Of a stretch of 64,000 nt of DNA, positions 36,447 to 45,232 are shown in pieces. The stretch comes from Caballeronia terrestris (lineage in GTDB: Bacteria; Pseudomonadota; Gammaproteobacteria; Burkholderiales; Burkholderiaceae): the NCBI RefSeq assembly GCF_001544515.1, contig NZ_FCOL02000002.1:124001-188000 (forward strand). Reading direction: 5' to 3'. The notes under the pieces were generated by a model, which was not told where the DNA came from, made no database searches, and saw nothing but the letters and a program-made list of their open reading frames with translations. The position numbers and the translations under genes were made by a program. Position 1 is the first letter of the stretch, and each line of letters starts with the position of its first letter.

Positions 36447-37595
36447 ATGGAAATCACCAAACTCGAAACCTTCATCGTCCCGCCGCGCTGGTGCTTCCTC
36501 AAGATCGAAACCGACGAGGGCGTCGTCGGCTGGGGCGAGCCGGTCGTCGAAGGGCGCGCGCACACCGTCGCCGCCGCTGTGGACGAACTCGCCGATTACC
36601 TGATCGGCAAGGATCCGCTCTTGATCGAGGACCACTGGCAGGTGATGTACCGCTCGGGCTTTTATCGCGGCGGACCGATCGGCATGAGCGCGATCGCGGG
36701 CGTCGATCAGGCGCTGTGGGATATCAAGGGCAAGCATCATGGCGTGCCGGTTCACGCGCTGCTCGGCGGCCAGGTGCGCGACAGGATCAAGGTCTATTCG
36801 TGGATCGGCGGCGATCGTCCGAGCGACGTCGCGAACAACGCGCGCGCCGTGGTCGAGCGCGGTTTCAAGGCGGTGAAGATGAACGGCTCGGAAGAGTTGC
36901 AGATCATCGATACCTTCGACAAGGTGCAGGGCGTCATCGATAACGTCGCGGCCGTGCGCGAGGCGGTCGGGCCGAACGTGGGCATCGGCGTGGACTTTCA
37001 TGGCCGCGTGCACAAGCCGATGGCGAAGGTGCTCGCGAAGGAGCTCGATCCGTTCAAGCTGATGTTCATCGAGGAGCCGGTGCTGTCGGAGAACGTGGAG
37101 GCGCTGCGCGACATCGTCAACCAGACGAGCACGCCGATCGCGCTCGGCGAGCGGCTCTACTCGCGCTGGGACTTCAAGCACATCCTCGCGGGCGGGTACG
37201 TCGACATCATCCAGCCGGACGCGTCGCATGCGGGCGGGATCACGGAATGCCGCAAGATCGCGTCGATGGCGGAGGCGTACGACGTCGCCGTCGCGCTCCA
37301 TTGCCCGCTCGGGCCGATTGCGCTCGCGACCTGCCTGCAGATCGACGCCGTCAGCTACAACGCGTTCATCCAGGAGCAAAGTCTCGGGATTCACTACAAC
37401 AAGGGCAACGACCTGCTCGACTACATCCGCAATCCGGAAGTGTTCAAGTACGACGACGGCATGGTCGCGATTCCGCAAGGGCCGGGGCTTGGCATCGACG
37501 TGAACGAGGAAAAGGTGCGCGAGATGGCGAAGGTGGGACACCGCTGGCGCAATCCGGTGTGGCGTCACGCGGATGGGAGTGTGGCGGAGTGGTGA
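36447..37595 (+). CDS. dgoD: D-galactonate dehydratase
   Basis: Enolase-superfamily enzyme of 382 residues that dehydrates D-galactonate to 2-dehydro-3-deoxygalactonate in the De Ley-Doudoroff pathway. The N-terminal capping domain and barrel match the family closely: [44 protein letters not shown], the metal ligands in [14 protein letters not shown] and ALGER, and the catalytic H in HCPLGPIAL. Length matches E. coli DgoD. AGGAG lies upstream of the ATG. The kinase, aldolase and transporter of the pathway are not in this window. Confidence 0.95.
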   Translation: MEITKLETFIVPPRWCFLKIETDEGVVGWGEPVVEGRAHTVAAAVDELADYLIGKDPLLIEDHWQVMYRSGFYRGGPIGMSAIAGVDQALWDIKGKHHGVPVHALLGGQVRDRIKVYSWIGGDRPSDVANNARAVVERGFKAVKMNGSEELQIIDTFDKVQGVIDNVAAVREAVGPNVGIGVDFHGRVHKPMAKVLAKELDPFKLMFIEEPVLSENVEALRDIVNQTSTPIALGERLYSRWDFKHILAGGYVDIIQPDASHAGGITECRKIASMAEAYDVAVALHCPLGPIALATCLQIDAVSYNAFIQEQSLGIHYNKGNDLLDYIRNPEVFKYDDGMVAIPQGPGLGIDVNEEKVREMAKVGHRWRNPVWRHADGSVAEW

Positions 37596-37613
37596 TTTCA
37601 AGCGGCGGGGGTC

Positions 37614-37855
37614 GTGCTTGATGCACGCTTGATTCAAGCTCGATGCAAGGTTTGCACGAGCGCGGTTCGTGCTTGATTCGTGCCTGGCTTGTGCCTGACT
37701 TGTGCTTAATCTGTGCCGGTTCGGGCTTGATCCGTGCTCGGTTCGTGCCTGGCTCACGCTCAGTTCGTGCTTGAGGCGTGCTCGCTTCGTTTGGTTCGCG
37801 CTTGGTCGGAGGCGGTTCGCGCTCGACCCGAGCATGACCGGCGCTTCCCAAGCTT
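37614..37855. repeat. Degenerate 11-bp tandem repeat array, about 22 units
   Basis: Units close to GTGCTTGATTC / GTGCTCGGTTC repeat with an 11-bp period (for example at 37669, 37680, 37691, 37702, 37734, 37745, 37767 and 37778), with a few 9-10-bp units. The array starts 18 bases after the dgoD stop. No gene is supported from 37596 to 37973; open frames here follow from the repeat. Confidence 0.85.
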
Positions 37856-37973
37856 GACCCCGCGGCCGCAGGCGCATCAGCGCACACGCCAGCCGGTTTG
37901 CGCCATCTCGCACATTCGGGCGCGGAGTTTGCGTTTATGCTTGCGTCACCTGCAATCGCCCCGAGAGACGAGC

Positions 37974-38276
37974 ATGTACCACACCTTTCCTGACGAGTAT
38001 GTCCGCGCGCAAATGGCCGTCGGCGCGATTGTGCTGTTCGGCGTGTTGCGCGTGATCGGCGCGGCGATGGGCGCCGAGCGCGGCTGGCGTATGTCGACGG
38101 TCAATTGGAGCTTTATCGGCGCGGCGGTCGTGTTCTGCTTGCCGCAACTCTTCGATTTACTCGCTTACGCGTTCGCGTCGCACAAGGCGCTCGTCGAACT
38201 CGAGGGCAAGGCGGTCGGCTGCGCGGTGGCGCTGTTCTTTGCGCCGATCGTGAGTCACAAGCTGGGGTATGAGTAG
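37974..38276 (+). CDS. Small integral membrane protein of unknown function
   Basis: A 100-residue protein with three predicted helices (about 13-33, 44-66, 76-94) and a conserved-looking C-terminus (APIVSHKLGYE). I do not recognise a family. The ATG at 37974 is preceded by a GAGAGACG stretch that could serve as ribosome site. The last third of the gene and its downstream flank are duplicated in tandem immediately after it. Confidence 0.7.
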   Translation: MYHTFPDEYVRAQMAVGAIVLFGVLRVIGAAMGAERGWRMSTVNWSFIGAAVVFCLPQLFDLLAYAFASHKALVELEGKAVGCAVALFFAPIVSHKLGYE

Positions 38277-38546
38277 CGGTCGGGCGCTGCGTGTGGGTCT
38301 GCGAAGAAATCATCAATTCACGCGTGATGGGCAACGCACGAGCAAATTGAAGTCGCTTACGCGTTCGCGTCGCACAGCGCGCTCGTGGATCTCGAGGGCC
38401 AGGCGGTCGGGTGCGCGATCGCGCCGTTCTTTGCGCCGATCGTGAGTCACAAGCTAGGGTATGAGTAGCGGTCGGGCGCTGCATGCGGGTCTGCGAAGAA
38501 CGCTGTAATTCACGCGTGAGACCGCGAAGCAAGATCAAATTGAAGT
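38162..38546. repeat. 192-bp direct tandem duplication
   Basis: Copy 1 (38162-38353) covers the last 38 codons of the small membrane protein gene plus flank; copy 2 (38354-38546) repeats it with roughly 15-20 differences. Both copies end with AAATTGAAGT. Confidence 0.92.
38355..38468 (+). pseudogene. Duplicated 3' fragment of the small membrane protein gene
   Basis: Codes in frame for the last 37 residues and the stop of the preceding protein (AYAFASHSALVDLEG... to SHKLGYE) with seven or so substitutions and no start codon or ribosome site of its own. The remaining part of the 38277-38628 gap has no supported gene. Confidence 0.85.
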
Positions 38547-38628
38547 CGAATACGTCGTGATAGAAACTTTAGCGCGACGAACCGGGCACCAGGCGAAAGA
38601 GCGGAGACTCAAGCGTCGAGCCGCAATG

Positions 38629-39564
38629 CTATCCGCCGCTGGCAAACCCCGGCACGCTGTGCGACAGCACCGCCGCCGCCACAAACACCCCGATCATGAG
38701 CAACGCCTCGACGCGCATCACGCCCGTGAAGGTATGCGCATCGACGGTCGATGCCGTGCGCTGCAAACGCGGCAACGCCGACCAGCGATTGAGCGCGCCG
38801 AACAGTAGCGCTGTGGCGACCAACACGGCCTTCACGATCAGCACGTGCCCCCAGATGCTCGCCTGCAGCACGCTCGCGGCGCCACCGAGTCCGCGCAGCG
38901 CGTTGAACACGCCCGTCGCGACAACGAGCGCCACCGCGACAACCGCCACCTTCGACATGCGCCCCGCGAGGCGAATCAAGAACGCGCGCGCGAGTGACGT
39001 GCCGAGTGCCGGAAGCACCGCGAACGCTCCCGCGATCACGACACCGCCCCACACGCCCGTCGCCAATAGATGCACGGTTTGCACGATTTCGGCGACGGAA
39101 AACGCGCCGGCATCGGCGGCATGCCCGACCGATGCCTTGCCCGCCGCCGCCACGATCGCCCCGAGCGCGGCGAACGCGAGCCTTCCGCCGCCCATCGACG
39201 CCCCCGACGCGCACGCGCAAACGAGCAACACGCTGCCGCCGAAAGCGATCGCCCAACCGATGCCGGCATGCGTCGCGGTAAGCACGATCCAAACGGCGGA
39301 GCCGGCCTCGGTGACCGGCACGCCGCTCATCGAGGCCGCCTGCAGCCAGAGCGAAACGAGGTTCGCGAGCGCGAGCAGCAACGCGCCGCCGATACCCACG
39401 CCCCGCGCCCGCGCCCAGCCGAAGCGAGCGGGCGACACGGGCGCGAACGCCTTCTCCTTCGATAGCCACGCGTTCATCAGCACGGCGCCGAGCACGCACG
39501 CGAACGCGATGTCGGCGAGCGCCGCGACTGCGACCTGCGCAAACCAGAGCGGGTCGCCGTTCAT
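38629..39564 (-). CDS. CopD-family copper resistance membrane protein
   Basis: A 311-residue protein with about eight hydrophobic helices and the layout of the CopD/PcoD domain at the C-terminal half (HLLATGVWGGVVIAG, GVFNALRG, GHVLIVKAVLVATALLFGALNRW). CopD is linked to copper uptake across the inner membrane, usually with CopC; no copC is adjacent here, so the copper role is by family only. Histidines in HAADAGAFSVAEIVQTVH may bind metal. Single gene, convergent with the duplicated region. Confidence 0.85.
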   Translation of the reverse strand: MNGDPLWFAQVAVAALADIAFACVLGAVLMNAWLSKEKAFAPVSPARFGWARARGVGIGGALLLALANLVSLWLQAASMSGVPVTEAGSAVWIVLTATHAGIGWAIAFGGSVLLVCACASGASMGGGRLAFAALGAIVAAAGKASVGHAADAGAFSVAEIVQTVHLLATGVWGGVVIAGAFAVLPALGTSLARAFLIRLAGRMSKVAVVAVALVVATGVFNALRGLGGAASVLQASIWGHVLIVKAVLVATALLFGALNRWSALPRLQRTASTVDAHTFTGVMRVEALLMIGVFVAAAVLSHSVPGFASGG

Positions 39565-40055
39565 GGCCGGCCCCGGAAAATAAATAGCGAGACGAACGTC
39601 ATTGGTGCGCGGTACGAAGACGATAGGGAGGGTTTAAGTACAACGCGAAACGTAAAGAACAGGCAGCGATCCGCCGCGAAGTCTAGTCGAAGGCGCGTAC
39701 AGCGTGCACGTAATGAAACGCCTTGATACCTTTCGCCGATGTCACCCGGCGCCGCATCGGGTCGAATGTTTGTCGATGCCAACTATATGCAAAACGCGCC
39801 AAAAGCCCGCCGGACGGGCCCGCCAGGCGACGCGAAGTCACGTGACAAATTGTCGCGGATACGCCGCAGAGCCCGTCAGGAAAGGCTAAGCCCAAATAGT
39901 CATCATCATGCATCGATGATAGAATGCCGGTCGCGTCGAAGGCTCCCGGAGCCTTTTGTGGTAGCAGCCCGCCACGTGTTCGCCACGTATCAGCAAGTCC
40001 TTTCGCACCGAGCCGAACGAAGCTCGGCAGGTCCCCGAATTTCATGGAGTGTCGC
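39565..40055. other. Gene-free stretch upstream of the cytochrome genes
   Basis: No gene is supported in 491 bases. A candidate -10 box TAGAAT (39920-39925) overlaps a small palindromic ATCGATGAT stretch. It should contain the divergent promoters of the copD-like gene and the cytochrome pair. Confidence 0.45.
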
Positions 40056-40787
40056 GTGTCTTCAAGACGCAATTTCCGTCCGCTGCTCGCCTCGTTGCTC
40101 GGCCTGGCACTGATTGGCAGCGCCGGCATTTTCAGTGCCGCGCAGGCGCAAACCCAGCCGATCGCACCCGACACGATGGCCGCTCGCGTGCAAGGCTGTA
40201 CGGCGTGCCACGGCGTGCATGGTGAAGGCACGGACAACGATTATTTCCCGCGTCTTGCCGGCAAGCCCGCCGACTATCTGTACAACCAGTTGCAGAACTT
40301 CCGTGAAGGGCGCCGCAAGTACCCGCCGATGAATTACCTCGTCACGTATCTCTCCGACGACTATCTGCACAAGATCGCCGATTACTTCTCGCAGCAGCGC
40401 CCGCCGTATCCGCCGCCCACGAAGAGCAACGTGTCGCCCTCGACGATCGCGCGCGGCCAGCAAATCGTGCTCAACGGCGACGCAGGCAAGCAGATTCCCG
40501 CTTGCGCGGCCTGCCACGGCAAGGCGCTGACCGGCATGCAGCCGGCCATCCCGGGTCTCGTCGGCCTGCATTCGGACTACATCAGCGCGCAGATCGGCGC
40601 ATGGCGTTCGGGCACGCGGCACGCGAAAGCGCCTGATTGCATGCAGCAGATCGCCTCCCGCCTGACCGACGACGACGTCACCGCCGTCGCCGCATGGCTC
40701 TCGACGCAAACCGCACCCGCCAACCCGGTGCCCGCGCCCGCTGGCTCGTTGAAGATGCCGCTGACCTGCGGCAGCGAACCGCAATAA
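40056..40787 (+). CDS. Periplasmic diheme cytochrome c (c4-like)
   Basis: A 243-residue exported electron carrier. A signal peptide (about 1-31, ending AAQAQ) is followed by two class I c-type domains with heme motifs CTACH and CAACH and their distal methionine regions (KYPPMNYLV and GMQPAIPGL). I prefer the GTG at 40056 because GGAG sits six bases upstream; an ATG at 40044 has none. It is 21 bases from the next cytochrome gene. Such pairs accept electrons from periplasmic dehydrogenases or pass them to terminal oxidases. Confidence 0.88.
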   Translation: MSSRRNFRPLLASLLGLALIGSAGIFSAAQAQTQPIAPDTMAARVQGCTACHGVHGEGTDNDYFPRLAGKPADYLYNQLQNFREGRRKYPPMNYLVTYLSDDYLHKIADYFSQQRPPYPPPTKSNVSPSTIARGQQIVLNGDAGKQIPACAACHGKALTGMQPAIPGLVGLHSDYISAQIGAWRSGTRHAKAPDCMQQIASRLTDDDVTAVAAWLSTQTAPANPVPAPAGSLKMPLTCGSEPQ

Positions 40788-40808
40788 GGCGTGAGGAGCG
40801 ACCACAAA

Positions 40809-42104
40809 ATGAAACGCAAGTCCCTGTTTGCACTCTCGGCTGTCGTCGTGGCAGCCGTCGCAGCCGGCGCCGTCCTCTGGTCGGGCGGCGGCAACCTCCA
40901 TTCGGGCGGCGCCATCGCGGCCACGCCCGCGGACAAAGCCGCGCTCGTCAAGCAAGGCGAGTATCTCGCCCGCGCCGGCGACTGTATCGCGTGCCACTCG
41001 GTGCGCGGCGGCAAGGAATTCGCCGGCGGCCTGCCGATGGCCACGCCGTTCGGCACGATGTTCACACCGAACATCACGCCCGACGACCAATACGGCATCG
41101 GCAAATGGACATCGGACGACTTCTACCGCGCGATGCACACCGGCCGGTCGAAGGACGGCAGCCTGCTCTATCCGGGCTTCCCGTTCACGAGCTACACGAA
41201 GGTCACGCGCGCGGATTCGGACGCGATCTATGCGTACTTGCGTTCGGTGCCGCCGGTGTCGGTTGCGAGCCGCCCGCATGAACTGCGCTTCCCGTTCAAC
41301 AACCGCAACCTGCTGATCGGCTGGCGCACGCTGTTCTTCTCGGAAGGCGAGTACAAGCCGGACCCGACGAAGTCGGTCGAATGGAATCGCGGCGCGTATC
41401 TCGTCGAAGGCCTGGGCCACTGCGCGATGTGTCACACCTCGATCAACGCGATGGGCGGCCCGGTCAACTCGGCGGCGTTCGCCGGTGGCCTGATTCCGCT
41501 GCAGAACTGGTACGCGCCGTCGCTGACGTCGAACAAGGAAGCCGGCTTGGGCGACTGGGACATCAAGGACATCAACGACTTGCTAAAAACCGGCGTGTCG
41601 CAGCGCGGCGCGGTGTTCGGCCCGATGGCGGAAGTGGTCCACAACAGCCTGCAATACATGACCGACGCGGACATCAACGCGATGTCGACGTATCTCAAGT
41701 CGATCCCGCAGAAGAAGGAAGCGCCGGAAACGATGCAGCTCGAAACGTCCGAGAAGTTCGGCACCGAGCTGATGCAGATGGGCCAGAAGGTTTACACGGA
41801 GAACTGCGCGAAGTGTCACGCGGAGAACGGTCTGGGCAAGCCGCCGGCCTACCCGCCCCTCGCGAACAACCCGTCGATCCAGATGCAATCGGCCGTCAAC
41901 CCGATCCGCATGACGCTGAACGGCGGCTATCCGCCGAGCACCGGCGGCAACCCGATGCCGCACGGCATGCCGCCGTTCGCGCAGGCGCTGTCGGATACGG
42001 AAGTGGCCGCGGTGGTGACTTACATTCGTCGTGCATGGGGCAACCACGGCACGCCGGTGTCGCCGCAGCAGGTCAGCAACCTGCGTTCGGCGCCGCTCGA
42101 CTGA
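40809..42104 (+). CDS. Triheme cytochrome c, dehydrogenase electron-acceptor subunit type
   Basis: A 431-residue protein with an N-terminal export signal or anchor (about 1-24) and three heme motifs: CIACH (59-63), CAMCH (about 206-210) and CAKCH (about 335-339). This matches cytochrome subunits of membrane-bound alcohol, gluconate or aldehyde dehydrogenases, which deliver electrons to ubiquinone or oxidases. No dehydrogenase or small subunit gene is adjacent, so the partner is unknown. It follows the diheme cytochrome by 21 bases and is followed by a terminator. Confidence 0.9.
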   Translation: MKRKSLFALSAVVVAAVAAGAVLWSGGGNLHSGGAIAATPADKAALVKQGEYLARAGDCIACHSVRGGKEFAGGLPMATPFGTMFTPNITPDDQYGIGKWTSDDFYRAMHTGRSKDGSLLYPGFPFTSYTKVTRADSDAIYAYLRSVPPVSVASRPHELRFPFNNRNLLIGWRTLFFSEGEYKPDPTKSVEWNRGAYLVEGLGHCAMCHTSINAMGGPVNSAAFAGGLIPLQNWYAPSLTSNKEAGLGDWDIKDINDLLKTGVSQRGAVFGPMAEVVHNSLQYMTDADINAMSTYLKSIPQKKEAPETMQLETSEKFGTELMQMGQKVYTENCAKCHAENGLGKPPAYPPLANNPSIQMQSAVNPIRMTLNGGYPPSTGGNPMPHGMPPFAQALSDTEVAAVVTYIRRAWGNHGTPVSPQQVSNLRSAPLD

Positions 42105-42136
42105 GCCATTCGCCGCAAGGGCGTACAATAGATGCT

Positions 42137-42178
42137 GGGGCGCAGCCTTGAAGCCGGGGCCGCGCCCCTTGTCTTTTA
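42137..42178 (+). terminator. Intrinsic terminator after the cytochrome pair
   Basis: GGGGCGC (42137-42143) pairs with GCGCCCC (42162-42168), followed by TTGTCTTTTAT, 33 bases after the stop. Confidence 0.75.
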
Positions 42179-42237
42179 TACGCAGCAGTTCACGCGGCGT
42201 CCGCGAGGCTTCATGCGGGCGCGCGACGAGGAGGCGA

Positions 42238-42858
42238 ATGCATTTTGGAGAGCGGTTCAACAGCATCAGTCATCTGATCGGCACGGTGCTGTCGGTGGCG
42301 GGACTGGCGGCGCTCGTCACAATGGCGTCGATGGAAGGCGATCCGTACAAAGTGGTGAGCTTCGCCGTCTATGGCGCGATGCTCTTCGCCCTGTACCTGA
42401 TTTCCACGCTGTATCACTGGGCGCGCAACCCGCGCGTCAAGGCGGTACTGCAAAAATGCGATCATTCGGCAATCTACTTGCTGATCGCAGGCAGCTACAC
42501 CCCGTTTGCGCTCGTGACATTGCGCGGTCCGTGGGGCTGGTCGCTGTTCGGCGTAAGCTGGGGGCTGGCCGCCTTCGGCATCGTGCAGGAACTCACGCTC
42601 GGGCGCCGAACCCGCAGCGTTTCGATGGTGCTTTACGTGTTGATGGGCTGGCTCGCGCTCGTAGCCGTCCGTCCGCTCGTTTCGGCGCTGCCGCCCGCAG
42701 GCACTGCGTGGCTGGTGGCGGGCGGCGTGATCTATAGCGCCGGTATCTACTTTTTCATCAACGACGAGCGCATCCGGCACGGCCACGGTATCTGGCACCT
42801 GTTCGTGCTGGCAGGCAGCTTGTGTCAATTTGTCAGCGTTGCGCGCTACGTCGCCTGA
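42238..42858 (+). CDS. Hemolysin III family (PAQR-like) membrane protein
   Basis: A 206-residue seven-helix protein of the YqfA/TrhA family. The typical signatures are seen: SISHLIGTVLSVAG near the start, STLYHW, KCDHSAIYLLIAGSYTPFAL, and the C-terminal GHGIWHLFVLAGS with histidines that bind zinc in PAQR relatives. Family members affect membrane fluidity or lipid homeostasis; the hemolysin name is historical. The ATG at 42238 has GAGGAGGC upstream. Confidence 0.9.
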   Translation: MHFGERFNSISHLIGTVLSVAGLAALVTMASMEGDPYKVVSFAVYGAMLFALYLISTLYHWARNPRVKAVLQKCDHSAIYLLIAGSYTPFALVTLRGPWGWSLFGVSWGLAAFGIVQELTLGRRTRSVSMVLYVLMGWLALVAVRPLVSALPPAGTAWLVAGGVIYSAGIYFFINDERIRHGHGIWHLFVLAGSLCQFVSVARYVA

Positions 42859-43112
42859 AGGCGCGTACGGCGCGCGCAATGCCTGACACGCGAAACGCAT
42901 CACGGCGTTTCGGATGCAACTTAACGCCAGTCGACGTGTCTTGATAGCGCGTCGAACTTCGCGGCATCTTTCCAGACGCCCGGTGAATGCACCGGTCGCC
43001 ATGCCGCCCGATTTCTTCGATCGTCGTACGCGCGCTGATTTCAGCGCAACGGTCCGCATTTGCGGCCAACAAGCGTCAGCGCCGGTCGTCATACCGAATT
43101 TGCAAACAATCT

Positions 43113-44597
43113 ATGTCTTTTGATTCCCTCGGCCTGTCCGAACCCCTGCTGCGCGCCGTCAACGAACTCGGTTACAGCATCCCGACTCCGATCCAGCTCC
43201 AGGCGATTCCCGCCGTCCTGAACGGCGGCGACCTGCTCGCCGGCGCGCAAACCGGCACCGGCAAGACGGCCGGCTTTACCTTGCCGATCCTGCAGCGCCT
43301 CTCGCAAATGGCGCCGCCCGCCGCCGGGGCCAAGCGCCACGTGCGCGCGCTGATCCTCACGCCGACGCGCGAACTAGCCGCCCAGGTCGAGGAAAGCGTG
43401 CGCGCCTACGGCAAGTACATGAAGCTGAAGTCGACGGTAATGTTCGGCGGAGTCGGCATCAATCCGCAGATCGATGCTTTGAAGCGCGGCGTCGATATCG
43501 TCGTGGCGACGCCGGGGCGCCTGCTCGACCACATGCAGCAGAAGACCATTGACGTGTCGCATCTCGAAATCCTCGTGCTCGACGAAGCCGACCGCATGCT
43601 CGACATGGGCTTCATCCACGACATCAAGCGCGTGCTCGCGAAGCTGCCGCCGAAGCGCCAGAACCTGCTCTTCTCGGCCACGTTCTCGGACGAAATCAAG
43701 ACGCTCGCCGACAACCTGCTCGATTCGCCGGCACTGATCGAAGTCGCGCGCCGCAATACGACGGCCGAGCGCATCGAGCAGAAGATCTATCCCGTCGATC
43801 GCGACAAGAAGCGCGAACTGCTCACGCACCTGATCAAGCAGAACAACTGGTTCCAGGTGCTCGTCTTCACGCGCACGAAGCACGGCGCGAACCGGCTGGC
43901 CGAACAGCTCGGCAAGGACGGCATCAGCGCACTCGCGATTCACGGCAACAAGAGCCAGTCGGCGCGCACGCGCGCGCTCGCCGAGTTCAAGGGCGAGACG
44001 CTGCAGGTGCTGGTCGCGACCGATATCGCCGCGCGCGGTATCGATATCGATCAACTGCCGCACGTCGTGAACTACGACCTGCCGAACGTGCCGGAAGACT
44101 ATGTTCACCGGATCGGCCGTACGGGGCGCGCGGGCGCGACGGGCGAGGCGGTGTCGCTGGTTTGCGTCGATGAACATCAGTTGCTGAAGGACATCGAGCG
44201 GCTCATCAAGCGCCCGATTCCGCAGGAAATCATCGCCGGATTCGAGCCGGACCCGCACGCGAAGCCGGAACCGATCCAGCGCCGCAGCCAGGGCGGCGCC
44301 GGTGGCGGTGGCCAGCGCGCGCCGCGTCAGGGCGCGCCGCGACGCGATGGCGCGAAGCCGGCTCATGCGAACGGCGGTGGCAATGCCAGTGGAAACGGCG
44401 GCAAAAAGCCCGCTACGGCTAAGCCGACCGGCAATTCGAACGCCCCGCGCAAAGCCGATGCGCCGCGTCCCGCGCATTCGAATGGTCAGCGCAATGGGCC
44501 GGCGGGTGGCGCTGCGCTGCTCGGCGGCAAGCCTCGTGGCGATGGCACCGGTGCCGGCCGTCGCGACACGCCACGTTCAGGGCAGCGCGGCCGTTGA
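43113..44597 (+). CDS. rhlE: DEAD-box RNA helicase RhlE
   Basis: ATP-dependent RNA helicase of 494 residues with all motifs: Q motif ([10 protein letters not shown]), I AQTGTGKT, Ia PTRELA, II DEAD, III SAT, and [12 protein letters not shown]. The C-terminal tail (about 370-494) is Gly/Asn/Lys/Arg-rich and low in complexity, as usual for RhlE, and should bind RNA non-specifically. Likely roles are ribosome assembly and RNA turnover. The ATG at 43113 starts the MSFDSLGL sequence typical of the family. Confidence 0.94.
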   Translation: MSFDSLGLSEPLLRAVNELGYSIPTPIQLQAIPAVLNGGDLLAGAQTGTGKTAGFTLPILQRLSQMAPPAAGAKRHVRALILTPTRELAAQVEESVRAYGKYMKLKSTVMFGGVGINPQIDALKRGVDIVVATPGRLLDHMQQKTIDVSHLEILVLDEADRMLDMGFIHDIKRVLAKLPPKRQNLLFSATFSDEIKTLADNLLDSPALIEVARRNTTAERIEQKIYPVDRDKKRELLTHLIKQNNWFQVLVFTRTKHGANRLAEQLGKDGISALAIHGNKSQSARTRALAEFKGETLQVLVATDIAARGIDIDQLPHVVNYDLPNVPEDYVHRIGRTGRAGATGEAVSLVCVDEHQLLKDIERLIKRPIPQEIIAGFEPDPHAKPEPIQRRSQGGAGGGGQRAPRQGAPRRDGAKPAHANGGGNASGNGGKKPATAKPTGNSNAPRKADAPRPAHSNGQRNGPAGGAALLGGKPRGDGTGAGRRDTPRSGQRGR

Positions 44598-44613
44598 TCG
44601 CGAAGCTAGAAAG

Positions 44614-44638
44614 GGCGCGACTTCTTAAAAGTCGCGCC
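44614..44638. terminator. Bidirectional hairpin between rhlE and a convergent gene
   Basis: GGCGCGACTT (44614-44623) and AAGTCGCGCC (44629-44638) form an exact 10-bp stem with a five-base loop. There is no strong T run in either direction. Confidence 0.55.
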
Positions 44639-44644
44639 AGCCAA

Positions 44645-45163
44645 TCAAGCGGCGGCGCTTGCCGCCCGCTTCAGCATCTCGACCTGCGCGCGCCAGCGCG
44701 TCATCACGGTCTCAGTCTCTGCCAGCTCGAAACAAATCCCACTCGTCAGCCGCGCATAGCCGACGCGCTGTAGTTCGCCCGTCTCTATCGTCGCGACGAA
44801 ACACGCGAGCGGCGCGTCATCGAGCACAACCGCGCGCGCCTCGAGCTGGACCTGGAAGAAAGCTTCGTCGAATACAAAGGTGAGCGTGGCGCGCCCTGTC
44901 GATTCGATCGCCTGCGCCGCGCGCGAGTTCGGCCACAGCGCAAAGCACAGCGTGCGCGGATCGGGCGCGAACAATTCGCCGAGACTCAGGAGCGACGTCC
45001 GAACACGCCCCGCCTCGTCGACGGCGAGCAGCGACGCCGTGAGGCCGCCCTTCGTCTCGATCAGCGTGCCGTCGAAGAGCGTGCGCAATTCTGACGGCCA
45101 TTCGTCGAACGCGACTTGTTCGACAGGGCGCGTGCCGGGCGATGGGGAATCGGTCATGTGCAT
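44645..45163 (-). CDS. Pyridoxamine 5'-phosphate oxidase-like (split-barrel flavoprotein) protein
   Basis: A 172-residue protein with the split-barrel PNPOx-like fold: GGLTASLLAVDEAGRVRTSLLSLGELF, then LCFALWPNSRAAQAI and FVFDEAFFQVQLEARAV. Family members bind FMN, F420 or heme; the ligand cannot be told from sequence. It starts either at 45163 or two codons later. The gene lies downstream of the ferritin-like gene, 69 bases away on the same strand. Confidence 0.8.
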   Translation of the reverse strand: MHMTDSPSPGTRPVEQVAFDEWPSELRTLFDGTLIETKGGLTASLLAVDEAGRVRTSLLSLGELFAPDPRTLCFALWPNSRAAQAIESTGRATLTFVFDEAFFQVQLEARAVVLDDAPLACFVATIETGELQRVGYARLTSGICFELAETETVMTRWRAQVEMLKRAASAAA

Positions 45164-45232
45164 TCTCGTCGGAGGATTGGAACCACGAGCAACCGGGGCC
45201 CCGAGCTTCAGACAACAGCCAGCCTTTTAAGA

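Noticed and set aside
38113-38538. Minus-strand frame over the 192-bp duplication with repeated Arg/Pro-rich segments
   Set aside because: It is the complement of the membrane-protein gene and its copy; arginine/proline-rich composition is typical of shadows in this genome.
39683-40237. Minus-strand frame upstream of the cytochrome genes
   Set aside because: It overlaps the start of the cytochrome gene, lacks a ribosome site and does not look like a protein family.
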